Shown here: one piece after another, positions 11,991 to 30,084 of the stretch | Numbering within the stretch: position 1 is the stretch's first letter | Layout of the letters: the number at the start of each line of letters is the position of its first letter | Assembly (NCBI GenBank): GCA_963942565.1 | Contig: OZ012700.1 | Location: forward strand, 30,579,287-30,643,286 | Source of the DNA: Maea johnstoni | Taxonomy: Eukaryota > Annelida > Polychaeta > Spionida > Magelonidae | DNA: 64,000 bases | Reading direction: 5' to 3' | Position numbers and translations under genes: made by a program | The notes under the pieces: model-generated | Database searches by the model: none | What the model was told of the DNA's origin: nothing | Seen by the model: the letters and a program-made list of their open reading frames with translations, nothing else

Positions 11991-12689
11991 TCCCAGAAGT
12001 AGGGAGAAACTGATTTTAAATCAGACGGTGTCAGTACCCACTCTCCCAGGGTTAGTATGTAGATTATACAGATATCCCCCTCTCTCCAAAGGTTTAATAA
12101 TGTATTTAGAATTGAATAAGCAGGGTCTTTCCAATATTTCTTTTATAACAGGCTGTACACAAACACATGCACGCCTTAAAAAACAAGTATGTTTTGATAA
12201 AAGCAAATATTTTTTATTTCCAAAAAAAACTTTTTACAACAAAAATTCTTGAAGCGTTTCTTAATTTTATTTTTGTCGGCAAGATATCCTTGAAACATCA
12301 TGTTATCTAGCTGGTACCTAAATTAATGAGACTGGAAAGTTTGAGATTGATTGATGTGCTATTGGGTGTGGAAGGGTTAAACTACCCTAGGCGGTGATGC
12401 AATATGGACATTTTTTACCCTCTATATTAAAAACACATTTTCAGGAGAAGTCACTGGTTCCTGCTGACTCTTCTCCAGTCATTTTAGTTATGCTTGAAAT
12501 GAGATGAAGAACCAGCTCTTAACATTTCCCAACAAAAGTATTACATTACAACAGTTATCAACACTTTAATAGATAGATAAAAATAGTATACCACTAACTA
12601 ACTTCAAATGTGTTTTATATCATGGCATACGCAAAGTAAATACTTTTCGAAAATGTGACCCAATCACGGTCGACGAATGACAAATGCGG

Positions 12690-12745
12690 GACTGTGCTCT
12701 ATAAATAGCCATGAGCGGCGCTAAAATAAGATGCAAATACACCCA
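12690..12745 (+). promoter_or_regulatory. Possible TATA box with octamer-like motif
   Basis: CTATAAATAG is followed within about 30 bp by ATGCAAAT, the octamer motif. No coding sequence follows that I can recognise, and the motifs may be chance. Confidence 0.2.
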
Positions 12746-13079
12746 CATAGGTGTAAAAGGTACCTAATTCGGTAATGTGACAAAATTATGAATATTTCTT
12801 TCAATAGAAATATTCTAAACTATTTACAATTTCGATAAAGTTAAAGTTGAACAGTTTCATTCAATCAAATAACTTGCAAAAGTTAATTTGGTCAACTACT
12901 CTAAGCACATTACTGTACTCCAATCTACCTATATAAGTAGCATCATTGGCAATGTTAGGCTAAGCACAACCGATGGCTGTTGAGCTCTCCTAGTCTCCCT
13001 CCCGATTTATCATCAGGTCGGGAGCGCGAGGGGAATGCTAATTGGTGGTGAGGGTGTGTCGGTGGTTCGCCCCGATACC

Positions 13080-14615
13080 CTCCACTGACCTTGACCGTGG
13101 TCTGTCGTGTGGACCATGGCATTGCCAATGTCTGCTAGCTATCTCTCTATCCTCTCCGAATTTGACTCCCTGCTGGGGCATAAAAGAGTGATGCCTTAGA
13201 CTTAAAACCAAGCGGCGGATTGGTTTCCCTATCATCCACACCTACTTACATGCGCCCTAGCAGCAACTTGGCAGAAAAACTGACCAAAAATGAAAATTCA
13301 AAATTTAAGTTTTAGCGTGTTCCTGCGCGGCAGCGTAAGCAGGGTCTAACAACTGCAAGATCGCATTAGCATGCGATACCTTCACTACCCTAACCCCGAG
13401 AATACTCGTAGCATTTAGAAATTACGAACAAATATGTAAATTTAGCTGAATGACCAAAGTTCGTGGAGAATAACTAGGACGACTGCAAATGACATGAGCA
13501 TCAGCCGGTTTAACATCTCATTTATCAATTTCATATCTGTAAGCCGAGCTTTTTGAACTTTTGGTACATAAGTTAGGTAGCCCTAACTGTGTGGTCACAG
13601 GGATATCTGTACCGTGGCCTGCCGTGTGTACAACGGCGTTGCCAATGACTACTAGCTGTCTCTCGACACTGTCCGAATTTGACTCCCTGCTGGGGCATGA
13701 AAGATTGATGCCTTAGACTTGAAACCAAGCGGCGGATTGGTTTCCCTATCATCCACACCTACTTACATGCGCCCTAGCAGCAACTTGGCAGAAAACTGAC
13801 CAAAAATGAAAATTCCAAATTTAAGTTTTGGCGTGTTCCTGCGCGGCAGCGTAAGCAGGGTCTACCAACTGCAAGATCGCATTAGCATGCGATACCTTCA
13901 CTACCCTAACCCCGAGAAACTCGTAGCATTAAGAAATTACAAACAAATATGTAAATTTAACTGAATGACCAAAGTTCGTGGAGAATAACTAGGACGACTG
14001 CAAATGACATGAGCTACAGCCGGTTTAACATCTCATTTATCAATTTCATATCTGTAAGCCGAGCTTTTTGAACTGTTGGTACATAAGTTAGGTAGCCCTA
14101 ACTGTGTGGTCGCAGGGATATCTGTGTGCTCTAATATTTATTTCATTAAAAGAATTGCCAAACGAAAAAAAGGATTTCTCTAATTCCTCCAACTGTTACA
14201 ACTGCCAAAATACGCCCTAGCCGCAATTTGGCAGAAAAAACTGACGAAAAATGAAAATTCCAAATACTGGTCTCAGCGTGTTCCTGAGCGGCAGCACAGG
14301 CAGGGTCTACCAACTGCAAGATCGCAGTTCGTATAGAATGCGATACCTTCACTACCCTACCCTCGAGAATACTCGTAGTTTCATTAAAAGAATTGCCAAA
14401 CGAAAAAAAAAAGGATTTCTCTAATTCCTCCACCTGTTACAACTGCCGAAATACGCCCTAGCCGCAATTTGGCAGAAAAAACTGACGAAAAATGAAAATT
14501 CCAAATTCTGGTCTCAACGTGTTCCTGAGCGGTAGCATAGGCAGGGTCTACCAAGATCGTAGTTCGTGTAGAATGCGGTACCTTCACTACCCTACCATCG
14601 AAAATACTCGTAGCG
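13080..14615. repeat. Tandemly duplicated non-coding block (about 517-bp and 239-bp periods)
   Basis: A 0.5-kb sequence containing AAGCGGCGGATTGGTTTCCC, CTGCGCGGCAGCGTAAGCAG and ATTAGCATGCGATACC occurs at about 13,080-13,600 and again at 13,600-14,130. Two shorter, more diverged copies of its central part follow at 14,142-14,375 and 14,381-14,615, each preceded by TTCATTAAAAGAATTGCC. Conserved G/C-rich islands in an AT-rich setting could reflect a structured RNA or a transposon fragment. I do not recognise it and see no ORF of note. Confidence 0.8.
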
Positions 14616-15239
14616 TTATGAAATTACGAACAAATATGTAAATTTTACTGAATGACCAGAGTTTGTGGAGAATAACAGGGCGGGTACTTTCCAGTTAATT
14701 ACAAATTTATAAATCAATAGTTGTTGTTTTGTTTTTATTTTTGCATTTCCACCATTTGAAATTCGCCCAAAGTATGCCTTTATTAGGCAGATATTACATG
14801 CACCTGGATGGTAGGGCCTTTTTGTGACTACTGTGATAGCTTTGACATGTCCAGGGCATTATGTTTGATTGTTAACCCACATTAACCACCTGCATTAACC
14901 AATGATTAAGATAATTGGTTTCGCATCGTTTTTCTAGGGTTGTCCTGCCACTGAAGAATCAGTGATATTAATATTTCATATTTTCCTTTGAATATAACTC
15001 CATTCTCTGAGTGCAATTTAACTGCCAGCAGACTCCCCGCAGGGCTTGTGATATAAAAATATCACTGGTGGACATCATAATTGTATATCTTTGTGTATTT
15101 TCTCGAAATATTAATTTAACCTTTAGTTCTCAAAAAAATACGAGATGATTTGTGTTAGGGAGATTATCTCTAAATGTCACCACATATTGTAGACTTGCTA
15201 CAAGTTTGTATTAACTGACTCTATACTTAGTCTCACCTG

Positions 15240-15410
15240 AGAGGAGTAGACATTTTCTCCAGTTTCTATGATTCTGACTAACCAGAATGACCACCCTTGG
15301 GTGCCATCTATCACCAGCCACAGGAACTAACACCTAGACATATATCAAGTGATAGGGACCAGAACAGAGAAAAGCATAATTCAATGAAATCATAGACTAG
15401 GAGCTAGTAA
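15240..15410 (-). repeat. Interspersed repeat, inverted partner of 9222-9405
   Basis: Reverse complement matches 9222-9405 through the motifs CTAGCTCCTAGTCTATGATT and GGCTGGTGATAGATGGC. It ends about 230 bp before the P5CR start codon, so it forms part of that gene's upstream region. Confidence 0.7.
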
Positions 15411-15639
15411 CACATAACTTTCAAACTGCAACTCATGAAACCCTGCTGCCACCTATAGTTTGAGAGAGACATCAAACCCACCCAGTATGTACAGTGGTGG
15501 GGGCGTTATACCTAACTCAGCCTGAGAACCAGGCTATACAGATTGGAGAGAGGTTTAAAAAATCAGTTCAAAAGTCAAACTGTGTGTCATCAGGGGCAAA
15601 GTACATTGAAGGTCTCTCTTCCTTAATCTGAACACTAAC

Positions 15640-22669
<7,030 letters not shown>

Positions 22670-22688
22670 TATAAGCATAATGTTCATT

Positions 22689-23384
22689 AATAAATACAGG
22701 CAACTCCAGCTGAGCAGGAGTCGGAGGAGTAGTCAGATTTTTTGCCCTTCCTGTACCGATCCATTGGTCCCTGGTACACGCTTTACCATTTATGGTTTGG
22801 CCGCAGTCATCAAAGCCAGATTTTTTTCTTCATATTCTGCCCAAACGGACAAAAATACCAATCCCTTCTATAGCATTTAAGGTTTCAAATACTGCAAATA
22901 AGCCAGATAGCGTTCTGTTCAGGAGACCTGTGTCTGTGTCACAAAGCCAGTGGGAATAGTGCAACATTCTGGCAAAGATGGCGTCATCGTCACCCAATTT
23001 GTTCCAATCAATCCAAGCTCATCTAAGTGCTGTAAATATAAGTGGGTAGCCAAATTCCCAGGCAAGATAAAATTAAATAGGTAATCATGACATAGGCATA
23101 CCTTATTACATTTATGGTCATGCATGTATGTTATAATTCAAACTTCACGTCTATGCATTAAAAATACTTATAGAGAGTTTAAACAAGATTGATGCCAATT
23201 GCACCTTTATGCATGATTGGTGTCTTTAGGCAAATATCATTTTGTGAACTTTTAAAGGTGTTCTGTATATTTCATGCATTAAATTTCTTTCTGATTCTCC
23301 AAAAAATTATGGAATCAATGTATGTTTTATGAATTACATGTAATGAAGGTAATGTTTGTTTCAAGAAGTAAATTGTGAAATAAA
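22689..23384 (+). promoter_or_regulatory. Candidate P5CR polyadenylation signals
   Basis: AATAAA occurs at 22,689-22,694, only 20 bases after the stop, and again at 23,379-23,384. Either could end the transcript; the interval between shows no other gene. Transcript data are needed to choose. Confidence 0.35.
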
Positions 23385-23394
23385 GTCCTACTCA

Positions 23395-23680
23395 CAGTAC
23401 CAATTTTCAGCTGTTCATTATCTCAACAGATAGCACACATTGACAAAAAGGAAACCGCTACCCAAGTTAGGACAAACCACAAGAAAATGAAGTGTTGCAT
23501 GAAACCAGAGATCTGTCCACAGTCCCTGATGAATCAAACAGTTGGAAAATAAAAGAGTTTAGTAACAGATATCACACATAAATATATTATGAAACAACCA
23601 ACTGAATCAAAACTGAAATATTTCTATAAAAGTATATCCACTATAATGCAACATACCTTTTTTGGATACCTTGCGTTAAC
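23395..23680. repeat. Downstream copy of the 17,395-18,020 repeat, unoccupied MITE site
   Basis: Aligned by eye with 17,395-18,020. At 23,561 it reads TTTAGTAACAGATATCACAC where the intronic copy has TTAAGTAACT, the MITE, then AAGTAACTGATATCACAC. It therefore shows the target before insertion. Confidence 0.8.
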
Positions 23681-23699
23681 CTACACATACTGGGCCATC

Positions 23700-24105
23700 T
23701 AAATGACAGCTTCCCATGGATCTCAAATGACATAAGAAGACTGATGAGAAAGAGAGATAAAGAAAAAAAGAGATCCTAACAACAGAGACCGCAAATTTCA
23801 AGACCTATTTAAAGCACAAGATCCAAAAGTGAGAACAGAACATTGGGGATATGTGGATAAAATAATAAACCCAATGGGCTAAGAGAGACCATATGAGTAG
23901 ATGAAAAGATTTTGGACGTTCATCAACTATCGGAGAACAGAGAACAACTGCATCACTCCCCTTGGGGACAAATAAGGTACTCTTATCACCGACCCACAAG
24001 GCAGAGCCACATTCCTGAACAAATGATTCAAGTCTGTGTTCACCTGAGAATCAGCAATCCCAGAAGACCTTGTGACGAAATCAGGACATAACTGTTATCA
24101 TTGGT
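23700..24105 (+). mobile_element. Degraded LINE fragment (endonuclease-to-RT linker)
   Basis: Broken frames translate to pieces typical of the linker before the reverse transcriptase in Jockey/CR1/RTE-like LINEs: PWISNDIRRLMRKRDK, KRFWTFINYRRTE, then PLGDK, GTLITDP and FKSVFT. These fit the family pattern of an arginine-rich helix, an FW-x-I-x-x-R motif and an L-N-x-x-F-x-S-V-F-T motif. At least five in-frame stops interrupt it, so it is inactive. The RT domain itself is not present. Confidence 0.75.
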
Positions 24106-24144
24106 AGACCATATCTTTGTCAACTTAATTTCTTAAACTTACCA

Positions 24145-24205
24145 AATACGAGATAGATAGATATATAGGTAGACAGATGTTAGATAGATGTTAGAAATTG
24201 ATAAA
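24145..24205. repeat. GATA-type microsatellite
   Basis: Short GATAGATAGATA tract with TAGGTAGACAGATG variants. Confidence 0.8.
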
Positions 24206-24227
24206 GATTAGATATACATATATACAC

Positions 24228-24942
24228 GTTTCCATTATTGATAGGGGCGTTTTACATTTTGTGCCAATAATATTCTAGGATATACTGAAGTACATGTACA
24301 TGGTCGTTTCTGCCCATTGTTAGGAAAATGAGTCAGGCAACGAGTCATTGCTAGAAATTTATTTACCTTCATTCTGTGGAGGGTCGAATAGTTTTATCTA
24401 CCCTCCCTCTTGGTATTTCGTTTTTTTGTCACTTTTTCTGCATATTGCGTCTTGACCAGAGAGTTGTAACTCGTGGAGGAAACTGGAGTAACCATGCATG
24501 CACTGCCTAACCCCAAGTTAGAGGGAGGGTAAAAAAGTTTTATTTACACTCCCTTTGAATGTTTGGATAGGAAATAAAGTTTATTTACCCTACCTTTATA
24601 GAGGGAGGGTATAGAAAGTGTCCACTGCCAAGAAAATGAGCCAGGCAACGAATCATTGGTTGAAATTTATTTACCTTTATTCTGTGGAGGGATGATAAAT
24701 AAAGTTGTATTTACCGTTCCTCTAGGGAAGGAGGGTAAAAGGAGTTTTACTTACCTTCCATCTGAATGGTCGCGCAAAAAGTTTTATTTACCCTCCCTCA
24801 GGAGTGGCTGGGAAAAAATAAAGTTACTCCCTCTAGAGTGGTCGGGAAAAAGTTTTACCCCCCCCCCCCCAAAAAAAAAACATGGTCGTGAAAATAAAGA
24901 AGTTTTTTATTTTTCTCTTTCACACTTTGTCAATCGTAGAGC
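24228..24942. repeat. MITE-related composite (reverse relative of part of the 3.3-kb array unit)
   Basis: Ends CTCTTTCACACTTTGTCAATCGTA, a variant of the TIR of the 17,600 MITE. The interior repeats blocks such as TTTATTTACCCTCCCTC and GAAAATGAGTCAGGCAACGAGTC (copies near 24,335 and 24,636, about 305 bp apart). The reverse complement resembles 35,755-35,990 of the array unit. A C run then A run lies at 24,857-24,880. Confidence 0.65.
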
Positions 24943-25173
24943 TCAGTGAAGTTAGCTACTTATTCCTTATTCAATATTCAGTTACTTATTCGTTTTCACT
25001 TCTTTATTCGCAGTTACTTCCTTATTCAAAAACAGGTCTCAAAGGATTGATATTTTTAATGATGACACACAAACTCACTATTCAGTCAGTAGACAGTCCC
25101 AGAAAGGTAATGTATGTCAAATCTACGAAGAGATTTATCACTAAAAGCAAAATATCATTGATGCTTTGATTAA

Positions 25174-25831
25174 TGCCCCAGGGTGGGGACCCCTACTTCG
25201 CTGCATGGCAAATATTGTCAAAATAGCATAAAAACTTCGAAATTACCTACATTCCTAAAATGAATTTCCACTATTGACTAGGAAATTATGTTCAACCATA
25301 CTCATGTCTATCAAAATCAATTTTAACCAGGGTGGCGCAGGCGTTAGTTTGAGACCCGGGGTAGGGGTACCTACTAGGGCGTGGACCCCTCAAACTGCCG
25401 AAATAGCATAAAAACCTCAAAATTACCCACATTACTAAAATGAATTGCCACGTTTGACTAGGAAATTATGTTCAACCATACTCATGTCTATCAAAATCAA
25501 TTCTAACCAGGGTGGCGCAGGCGTTAGTTTGAGCGCCCGGGTAGGGGTACCTACTAGGGCGTGGACCCCTCAAACTGCCAAAATAGCATAAAAACCTCAA
25601 AATTACCCACATTTCTAAAATGAATTGCCACTATTGACTATGAAATTATGTTTAACCATACTCATGTTAATAAATATCTATTTTAACCAGAGTGGCGTAG
25701 GCGTTAGTTTGAGCCCTGGGGTGAGGGTACCTACTAGGGCGTGGACCCCTCAAACTGCCAAAATAGCATAAAAACCTCAAAATTACCCACATTTCTAAAA
25801 TGAAGTGCCACTATTGACTATGAAATTCTTC
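25174..25831. repeat. 180-bp tandem satellite, about 3.6 copies
   Basis: AAATAGCATAAAAAC occurs at 25,221, 25,401, 25,581 and 25,761, an exact 180-bp period. Each unit contains GGTACCTACTAGGGCGTGG and GACTAGGAAATTATGTTCAA. No ORF spans the units. Confidence 0.95.
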
Positions 25832-25930
25832 ATAATATTGACATGAGTATGGTTGAACATAATTTCATAGTCAAACGTTGCAATTCATTTTAGAAATGAG
25901 AAATTGAGGTTTTTATGCTAATTTGGCTTT
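25832..25930 (-). repeat. Inverted partial unit of the 180-bp satellite
   Basis: ATGAGTATGGTTGAACATAA and TTGAGGTTTTTATGCTA are the reverse of satellite motifs, so the array ends in an inverted unit and could fold back on the last direct copy. Confidence 0.85.
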
Positions 25931-26085
25931 TTAAAGGGTCAATACGCTCATAGATTTGTTACAAATTAACTATTGAACTATATATAAATACTAGTGATGG
26001 GAATCGTTCAGAAAATTAGGATCGATTAATCGTTCAGATTCGCGAACGATTAATCGATTTTTAACGATTATTTATCACCAAATCA

Positions 26086-26139
26086 CCTGATGTTTCCTAA
26101 CACCAGAACTGCACAGTATTGGTGTTAGGAAACATCAGG
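26086..26139. repeat. hAT hairpin 1
   Basis: Perfect 20-bp arms CCTGATGTTTCCTAACACCA and its complement, 14-base loop. The stem sequence TGTTTCC-AACACCAG recurs in hairpin 2. Confidence 0.9.
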
Positions 26140-26197
26140 AACAAGTTCAAGAAGACATGAGCCGATGAGCGGCGAGCGGCGAGCGCTGACATTGATT

Positions 26198-26281
26198 CTA
26201 ACTCCTGACTTTATCTATGTTTCCCAACACCAGTACTGTACAGTACTGGTGTTGGGAAACATAGATAAAGTCAGGAGTTAG
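26198..26281. repeat. hAT hairpin 2, 84-bp perfect palindrome
   Basis: Two 42-base arms, from CTAACTCCTGAC to its complement GTCAGGAGTTAG, meet at ACTGTACAGT with no spacer and no mismatch found by reading. Downstream of the transposase stop. Confidence 0.93.
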
Positions 26282-26345
26282 GAATGTAACCTCAACTAAC
26301 CTGGCGAACAAATAATAAGGAGATATGAGCGGTGATAGCGCTGTA

Positions 26346-26446
26346 ATCTATGAGTTCCGACAATTGCGAAAAGTTTTCACTTTCATTGCAACTTCGTAAG
26401 TTGCAATGGAAGTGAAAACTTTTCGCAACTGTCGGAACTCATAGAT
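26346..26446. repeat. hAT hairpin 3
   Basis: 49-base arms beginning ATCTATGAGTTCCGACA, with about two mismatches and a 3-base loop. Confidence 0.92.
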
Positions 26447-26841
26447 CACGGCAAACATGTAATAAAGTGATTTCAATGTATGTATATGTTGCATTAATGT
26501 GTGTTAGTTGTGTGTATGTGTGCGTAACAATAAAACAACTTACCGGTAGCCGTAAATCACCATTGGATGCTGCGGTAAGCAGCATCCCCATCCAACATGT
26601 CTATAAGATGGCGGCGTCACACCTGGCCGTCCAGGTATGAGTCATGAGGGGAGCAGTTTGTTATTCGGAGCGTTACTGGACTAGTCATTTGAAATGTGCT
26701 CAACATAGCACAACAGCATAAAAACGTTGGGAATGAAAGTCCCAAAAGTACTTAACAATTTTTTAAAATTTTTTAACAGTTCAAACATTTAACTTTAACT
26801 TATTTACATGCCCCAATGGGCCACTACTGCCACTAGTTTTT

Positions 26842-28987
26842 TTACTGTTTCCTGTTCTTGTGGAGGAAGATGAGATGATCCACCATCTCACTGGAGAGCC
26901 TGCATCTCTTCTTGGTAACAATATTTGATGCCAGGCTAAAGATCCGTTCGCTGGGCACACTTGATGCAGGGATGCACAGGTACTTCTTGGCCAGGATAGC
27001 AACATTGGGGAAGACATTGGAACGATTCTTCCACCATTTCAAGGCTGGTTCCACACTTGCTGGCTCCAATAGGTAGCGATCCAATTCCTGGGAAATGGCT
27101 GACTTGGTACATGCGATTTTCTCTTGTCCAACAAAAATGATGTCGTCAAGCCAGGATTCGGATCTTTCTTCCTCTTCTTGTTTGATCTTCTTGGCAGGTG
27201 GCTCTGGGTCGGGTGTGGGGACCTCAAGGTGGGGAAGCTGTGGAAGCTGAGGCTGTGGTGGAAGAACCTGACTGTCTGCTGGTTCTTGTTTTATCACTGG
27301 TGGAGTCTTGTCCAGGTTCTCTGCTTCCTCCCTCAGTTCCTTAAAAACTGCAGCCCTCTCGTCTTCTGGCAAGAAATGCAACTGTTTCGTTGCAGGGTGT
27401 AGGGCAGAAGCCATCCGGAAGGTGATAAGCTCATTTGGGCGCTTGTCCAGGTTCTGTTTCATGGCCGCTTTAATTTTTTTGATGGAAGCTGGATCTTCTT
27501 CTTCAATTTCCATGACTCTGTTCAGCTTCATGATGCAAGGCACTACTTGATGGAGTGTTGGAGTCCGCTCCCCAGACATCAAGGTCGTTGCAGTTTTAAA
27601 TGGAGCCAGTATGGTGCTGAGCTTCTCCACCAGGACTTGTTCCTCAAAGGTGTAAAGGTTTTTCCTTTGATCCTTGACTCTGACAGTTGCTTCGGGATCA
27701 ATCACGGTGGCATGAAGTGCTGGCATAAGGTTGCTGAGACGATCCAGCATATCAAGCGTTGAGTTCCACCTAGTGGCGACGTCCTGAATAAGGTGAAGTT
27801 TCTTGAATCTCTCTGGTAGCAGAGCAGCTTGCTTCTGCTGGAGGAATGTCGTAGCACTGGGGCTACGGTTGAAAAAGCTGACCAGATTCCTGCCCTTCCC
27901 AACTAGTCTGGCTGCCTCACTCACGGCCAATCCTGATTTAACACAGAGGTTGATATTATGGCCTAGACATGGAAGACGTGTCCACTGCAGGATCTCAAAG
28001 GCCTTTCGTTCATTGGCTGCATTGTCCGTCACTGCTACGAGGTCAGGCAGAAACCATTCCGCCTTTGTCAACGTCAGGGACTGGGCAATAGCTTCAGATG
28101 TGTGTGATCCTTCCACCAGTTTAGTTGCCAGCACCTTCCCACGTAAAATCCACTCAAGGGGGGTCTCTATTATGTAGTGGACTGTGACGGTATCATAGCT
28201 CTCGTTGTTGAGGGAGGTCCACCCGTCATGTGTGATCGCTACATTCCTGGCCAACTTCAGCTCATCACATATCTCACCTCTTAGAGTGGTATACATTTTA
28301 TCTAGGATATTATTTTTGATAGTCTTCCTGGCTGGAACTGTATATCTTGGTTCCATTGTGTACATTAGATTTCTAAAAGCCTTCGTTTCAGTGATTGATG
28401 TTGGATGCAGGCCATCCACTATGAACTCACCAATCGATTTGGTGATCTCTATTTCCCTGGACTGAGGGAGAGGCATATTCGGTCGGGCTGCATTTGATGA
28501 AAACATGGAGGTTATCTTCATTGTAGGGGCTGACTGTTTCTCAGCCAGGCCATGAGCAGCTTTAAGATGGACGGCAATGTTGGAAGTTTGCCCTGGAAAA
28601 GAGGGAAATCATCAGTGGGTAGCCTCAACCTGGTATCTGTCACTTTTTTATTTTTTATGATTTTTTTTAATTTTTTAACTAATTTTTCAAATTATTGTTC
28701 ATTTAAGTATTGAAGTATGTAAACAATCTTATTCTGTTCAATTTTATTAAAGTTGTCAATACAGAAAACTAAAACAACTAGTTTTTATTTTTGGTATTTA
28801 TTTTTAGCTCCAGATGAATTTTATTTTGATTTTTTTTCATATTTTTCTCACCTTGATAGCTATACTCCTTAAAGCATAGTTTGCACACTGCTTTCTTGCT
28901 ATCAGTTGCAGAGATACCGAAGTGGGTCCATACCCATGATTTCCCTTTTTTCGGAATTATTTTGGTTGGTTCTGCTTGCTCTGCCAT
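26842..28987 (-). CDS. hAT transposase with BED zinc finger (ZBED-like), two exons
   Basis: Exons 28987-28852 and 28592-26842 (complement) join in frame through donor CAAG|GTGAGA and acceptor TTTTCCAG|GGC to 628 codons. The N-terminus is a BED finger with W18, W20, C35, C38, H54 and H59 (C-x2-C-x15-H-x4-H); the intron falls inside it. The RNase H-like core shows AITHDGW (Asp about 168), VAVTDNAANE (Asp about 235) and the C-x2-H motif CLGH (254-257). A proline- and glutamate-rich insert with KQEPAD and KKIKQEEEE lies at about 480-530. The C-terminal dimerisation region WWKNRS...SSVPSERIFS holds the third acidic residue, Glu about 594. It cuts and joins the element's TIRs in the nucleus. No stop interrupts it. 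Alternatively a domesticated ZBED gene, but TSDs and TIRs around it argue for a transposon. Confidence 0.93.
28593..28851 (-). other. Intron of the hAT transposase
   Basis: 259-bp AT-rich intron, GTGAGA...TTTTCCAG, interrupting the BED finger after C35/C38. Confidence 0.85.
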
Positions 28988-29214
28988 GATTTCGTTTGAC
29001 CTTCAAAAAACGCGCCGGTCCCCATGGCAGGAAGTTGAGCTTGTTGACACATACATGCGCACTTACGTAAGTGCGGCCATTTTATTCACTATGGATTTAC
29101 CATGATGTCTGGGCTGCGGGAAAAGCCCCACCGATGGAAAATAAACGGCGACAGCGAACAACAAAGGTAAGGAAAATCTTTATTAGGGGGGGAGGTATAT
29201 TATTATGTAGGGTT

Positions 29215-29252
29215 TTGTAGTTGTCGCGTCATATTTGACGCGACAACTACAA
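29215..29252. repeat. hAT hairpin 4
   Basis: 17-bp arms TTGTAGTTGTCGCGTCA and complement with a 4-base loop, near the right end of the element, 5' of the transposase. Confidence 0.9.
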
Positions 29253-29290
29253 GGTTTGACATCGTTGTTTTGACTGTTTTGTTGTGCTTG

Positions 29291-29329
29291 TGTGTGGCCA
29301 TGTGCGGCTCCGCCGCACATGGCCACACA
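29291..29329. repeat. hAT hairpin 5
   Basis: 18-bp arms TGTGTGGCCATGTGCGGC and complement with loop TCC. GC-rich, about 115 bp from the right end. Confidence 0.9.
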
Positions 29330-29453
29330 GAAGTGGACAAGCGATAATCGGGAAAAATCGATTGTCCACTTCGCCGGTCGATTGATCGGAATTTCGGCCC
29401 AGTCCGACCGATTGCTCGACCCGGCGATTGATCGTTACAACACTAATAAATAC

Positions 29454-29780
29454 CGCCATTTGTTTAAGGGTAGAATATTGTAGCCGTGGAGCGTTGATAT
29501 AAATAGTTCATGTTTGATAACCATCTGTACAAAAAGTATACACTTCTGACTTTATCTCAGCGGTCAAATGCTTTGGGGTAGAATGTCATGTTTAGTGCAA
29601 CTACCGTATGAAAACACGTATGAATAAATATCACGTATACGATAAAATCTTCAAATGGCAAAAGTCCGATTGGGACATTCTCGACTAGAGGTATTCAGTA
29701 GGATAAATGTGACCAAATATAGTTCACTAGAGACTAGCATAATACAGTGATCAAGAAAATACATAACAGCGTAAGATAGA
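29454..29780. other. No gene seen
   Basis: AT-rich spacer between the hAT transposon and the histone relic. Confidence 0.5.
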
Positions 29781-29792
29781 TCTCTTTTTGGA
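29781..29792 (-). promoter_or_regulatory. Histone downstream element
   Basis: TCCAAAAAGAGA on the - strand, about 10 bases beyond the stem-loop, matches the purine-rich element that pairs with U7 snRNA. Confidence 0.65.
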
Positions 29793-29802
29793 GGTTTTGG
29801 GT

Positions 29803-29818
29803 GGCCTTGAAAAAGGCC
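29803..29818 (-). terminator. Histone mRNA 3' stem-loop
   Basis: Reads GGCCTTTTTCAAGGCC then ACCCA: a 6-bp stem with a TTTC loop, the form bound by SLBP. It lies 30 bases after the H2B stop, as in replication-dependent histone genes. Confidence 0.9.
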
Positions 29819-29848
29819 GTTGGGGTAGTAAAGCAGTTAGGCAACCGT

Positions 29849-30043
29849 TTACTTGGAGCTGGTGTACTTGGTGACAGCCTTGGTTCCCTCAGCGACAGCA
29901 TGCTTGGCCAACTCTCCGGGCAGGATCAGACGGACGGCGGTCTGGATTTCCCTACTGGTGATGGTGGAATGCTTGATGTAGTGGGCAAGACAGGAAGCTT
30001 CACTGGCAATACGCTCAAAGATATTGTTGATGAAGGAGGTACT
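29849..30043 (-). pseudogene. H2B: Histone H2B 3' fragment
   Basis: The - strand encodes [15 protein letters not shown], then [20 protein letters not shown] and [20 protein letters not shown] followed by TSSK and TAA, which is the C-terminal 62 residues of core histone H2B (alpha2 to alphaC helices). Upstream the homology stops abruptly, so the N-terminal half and start codon are missing. Some usually invariant positions differ (SCLAHYIKH in place of SRLAHYNKR; INNI in place of VNDI). The reading frame is unbroken, but a half-length H2B cannot form a histone fold dimer, so I call it a relic. A + strand frame over the same bases is its antisense. Confidence 0.92.
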
Positions 30044-30084
30044 TTGATGCCACCATCTACAACAAACACAATACTGGCGTTGTT

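Larger units (their letters stand above)
25992..29445 (-). mobile_element. Complete autonomous hAT (BED-type) DNA transposon
   Basis: Both ends are visible: TAGTGATGGGAATCG on the left and, reversed, TAGTGTTGTAACGATC on the right, with exact 8-bp target repeats ATAAATAC at 25,984-25,991 and 29,446-29,453. The 3,454-bp body encodes one uninterrupted transposase on the - strand in two exons. Subterminal regions carry ATCGATTA-type motifs and five strong hairpins, three at the left end and two at the right. All parts needed for a mobile copy appear present; whether it moves is unknown. Its ends resemble the MITEs at 639 and 3730. Confidence 0.93.

Noticed and set aside
26842-28521. Start of the transposase at the internal Met of the 559-codon frame
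   Set aside because: The upstream BED-finger exon joins in frame through clear splice sites and completes the C2H2-type finger.
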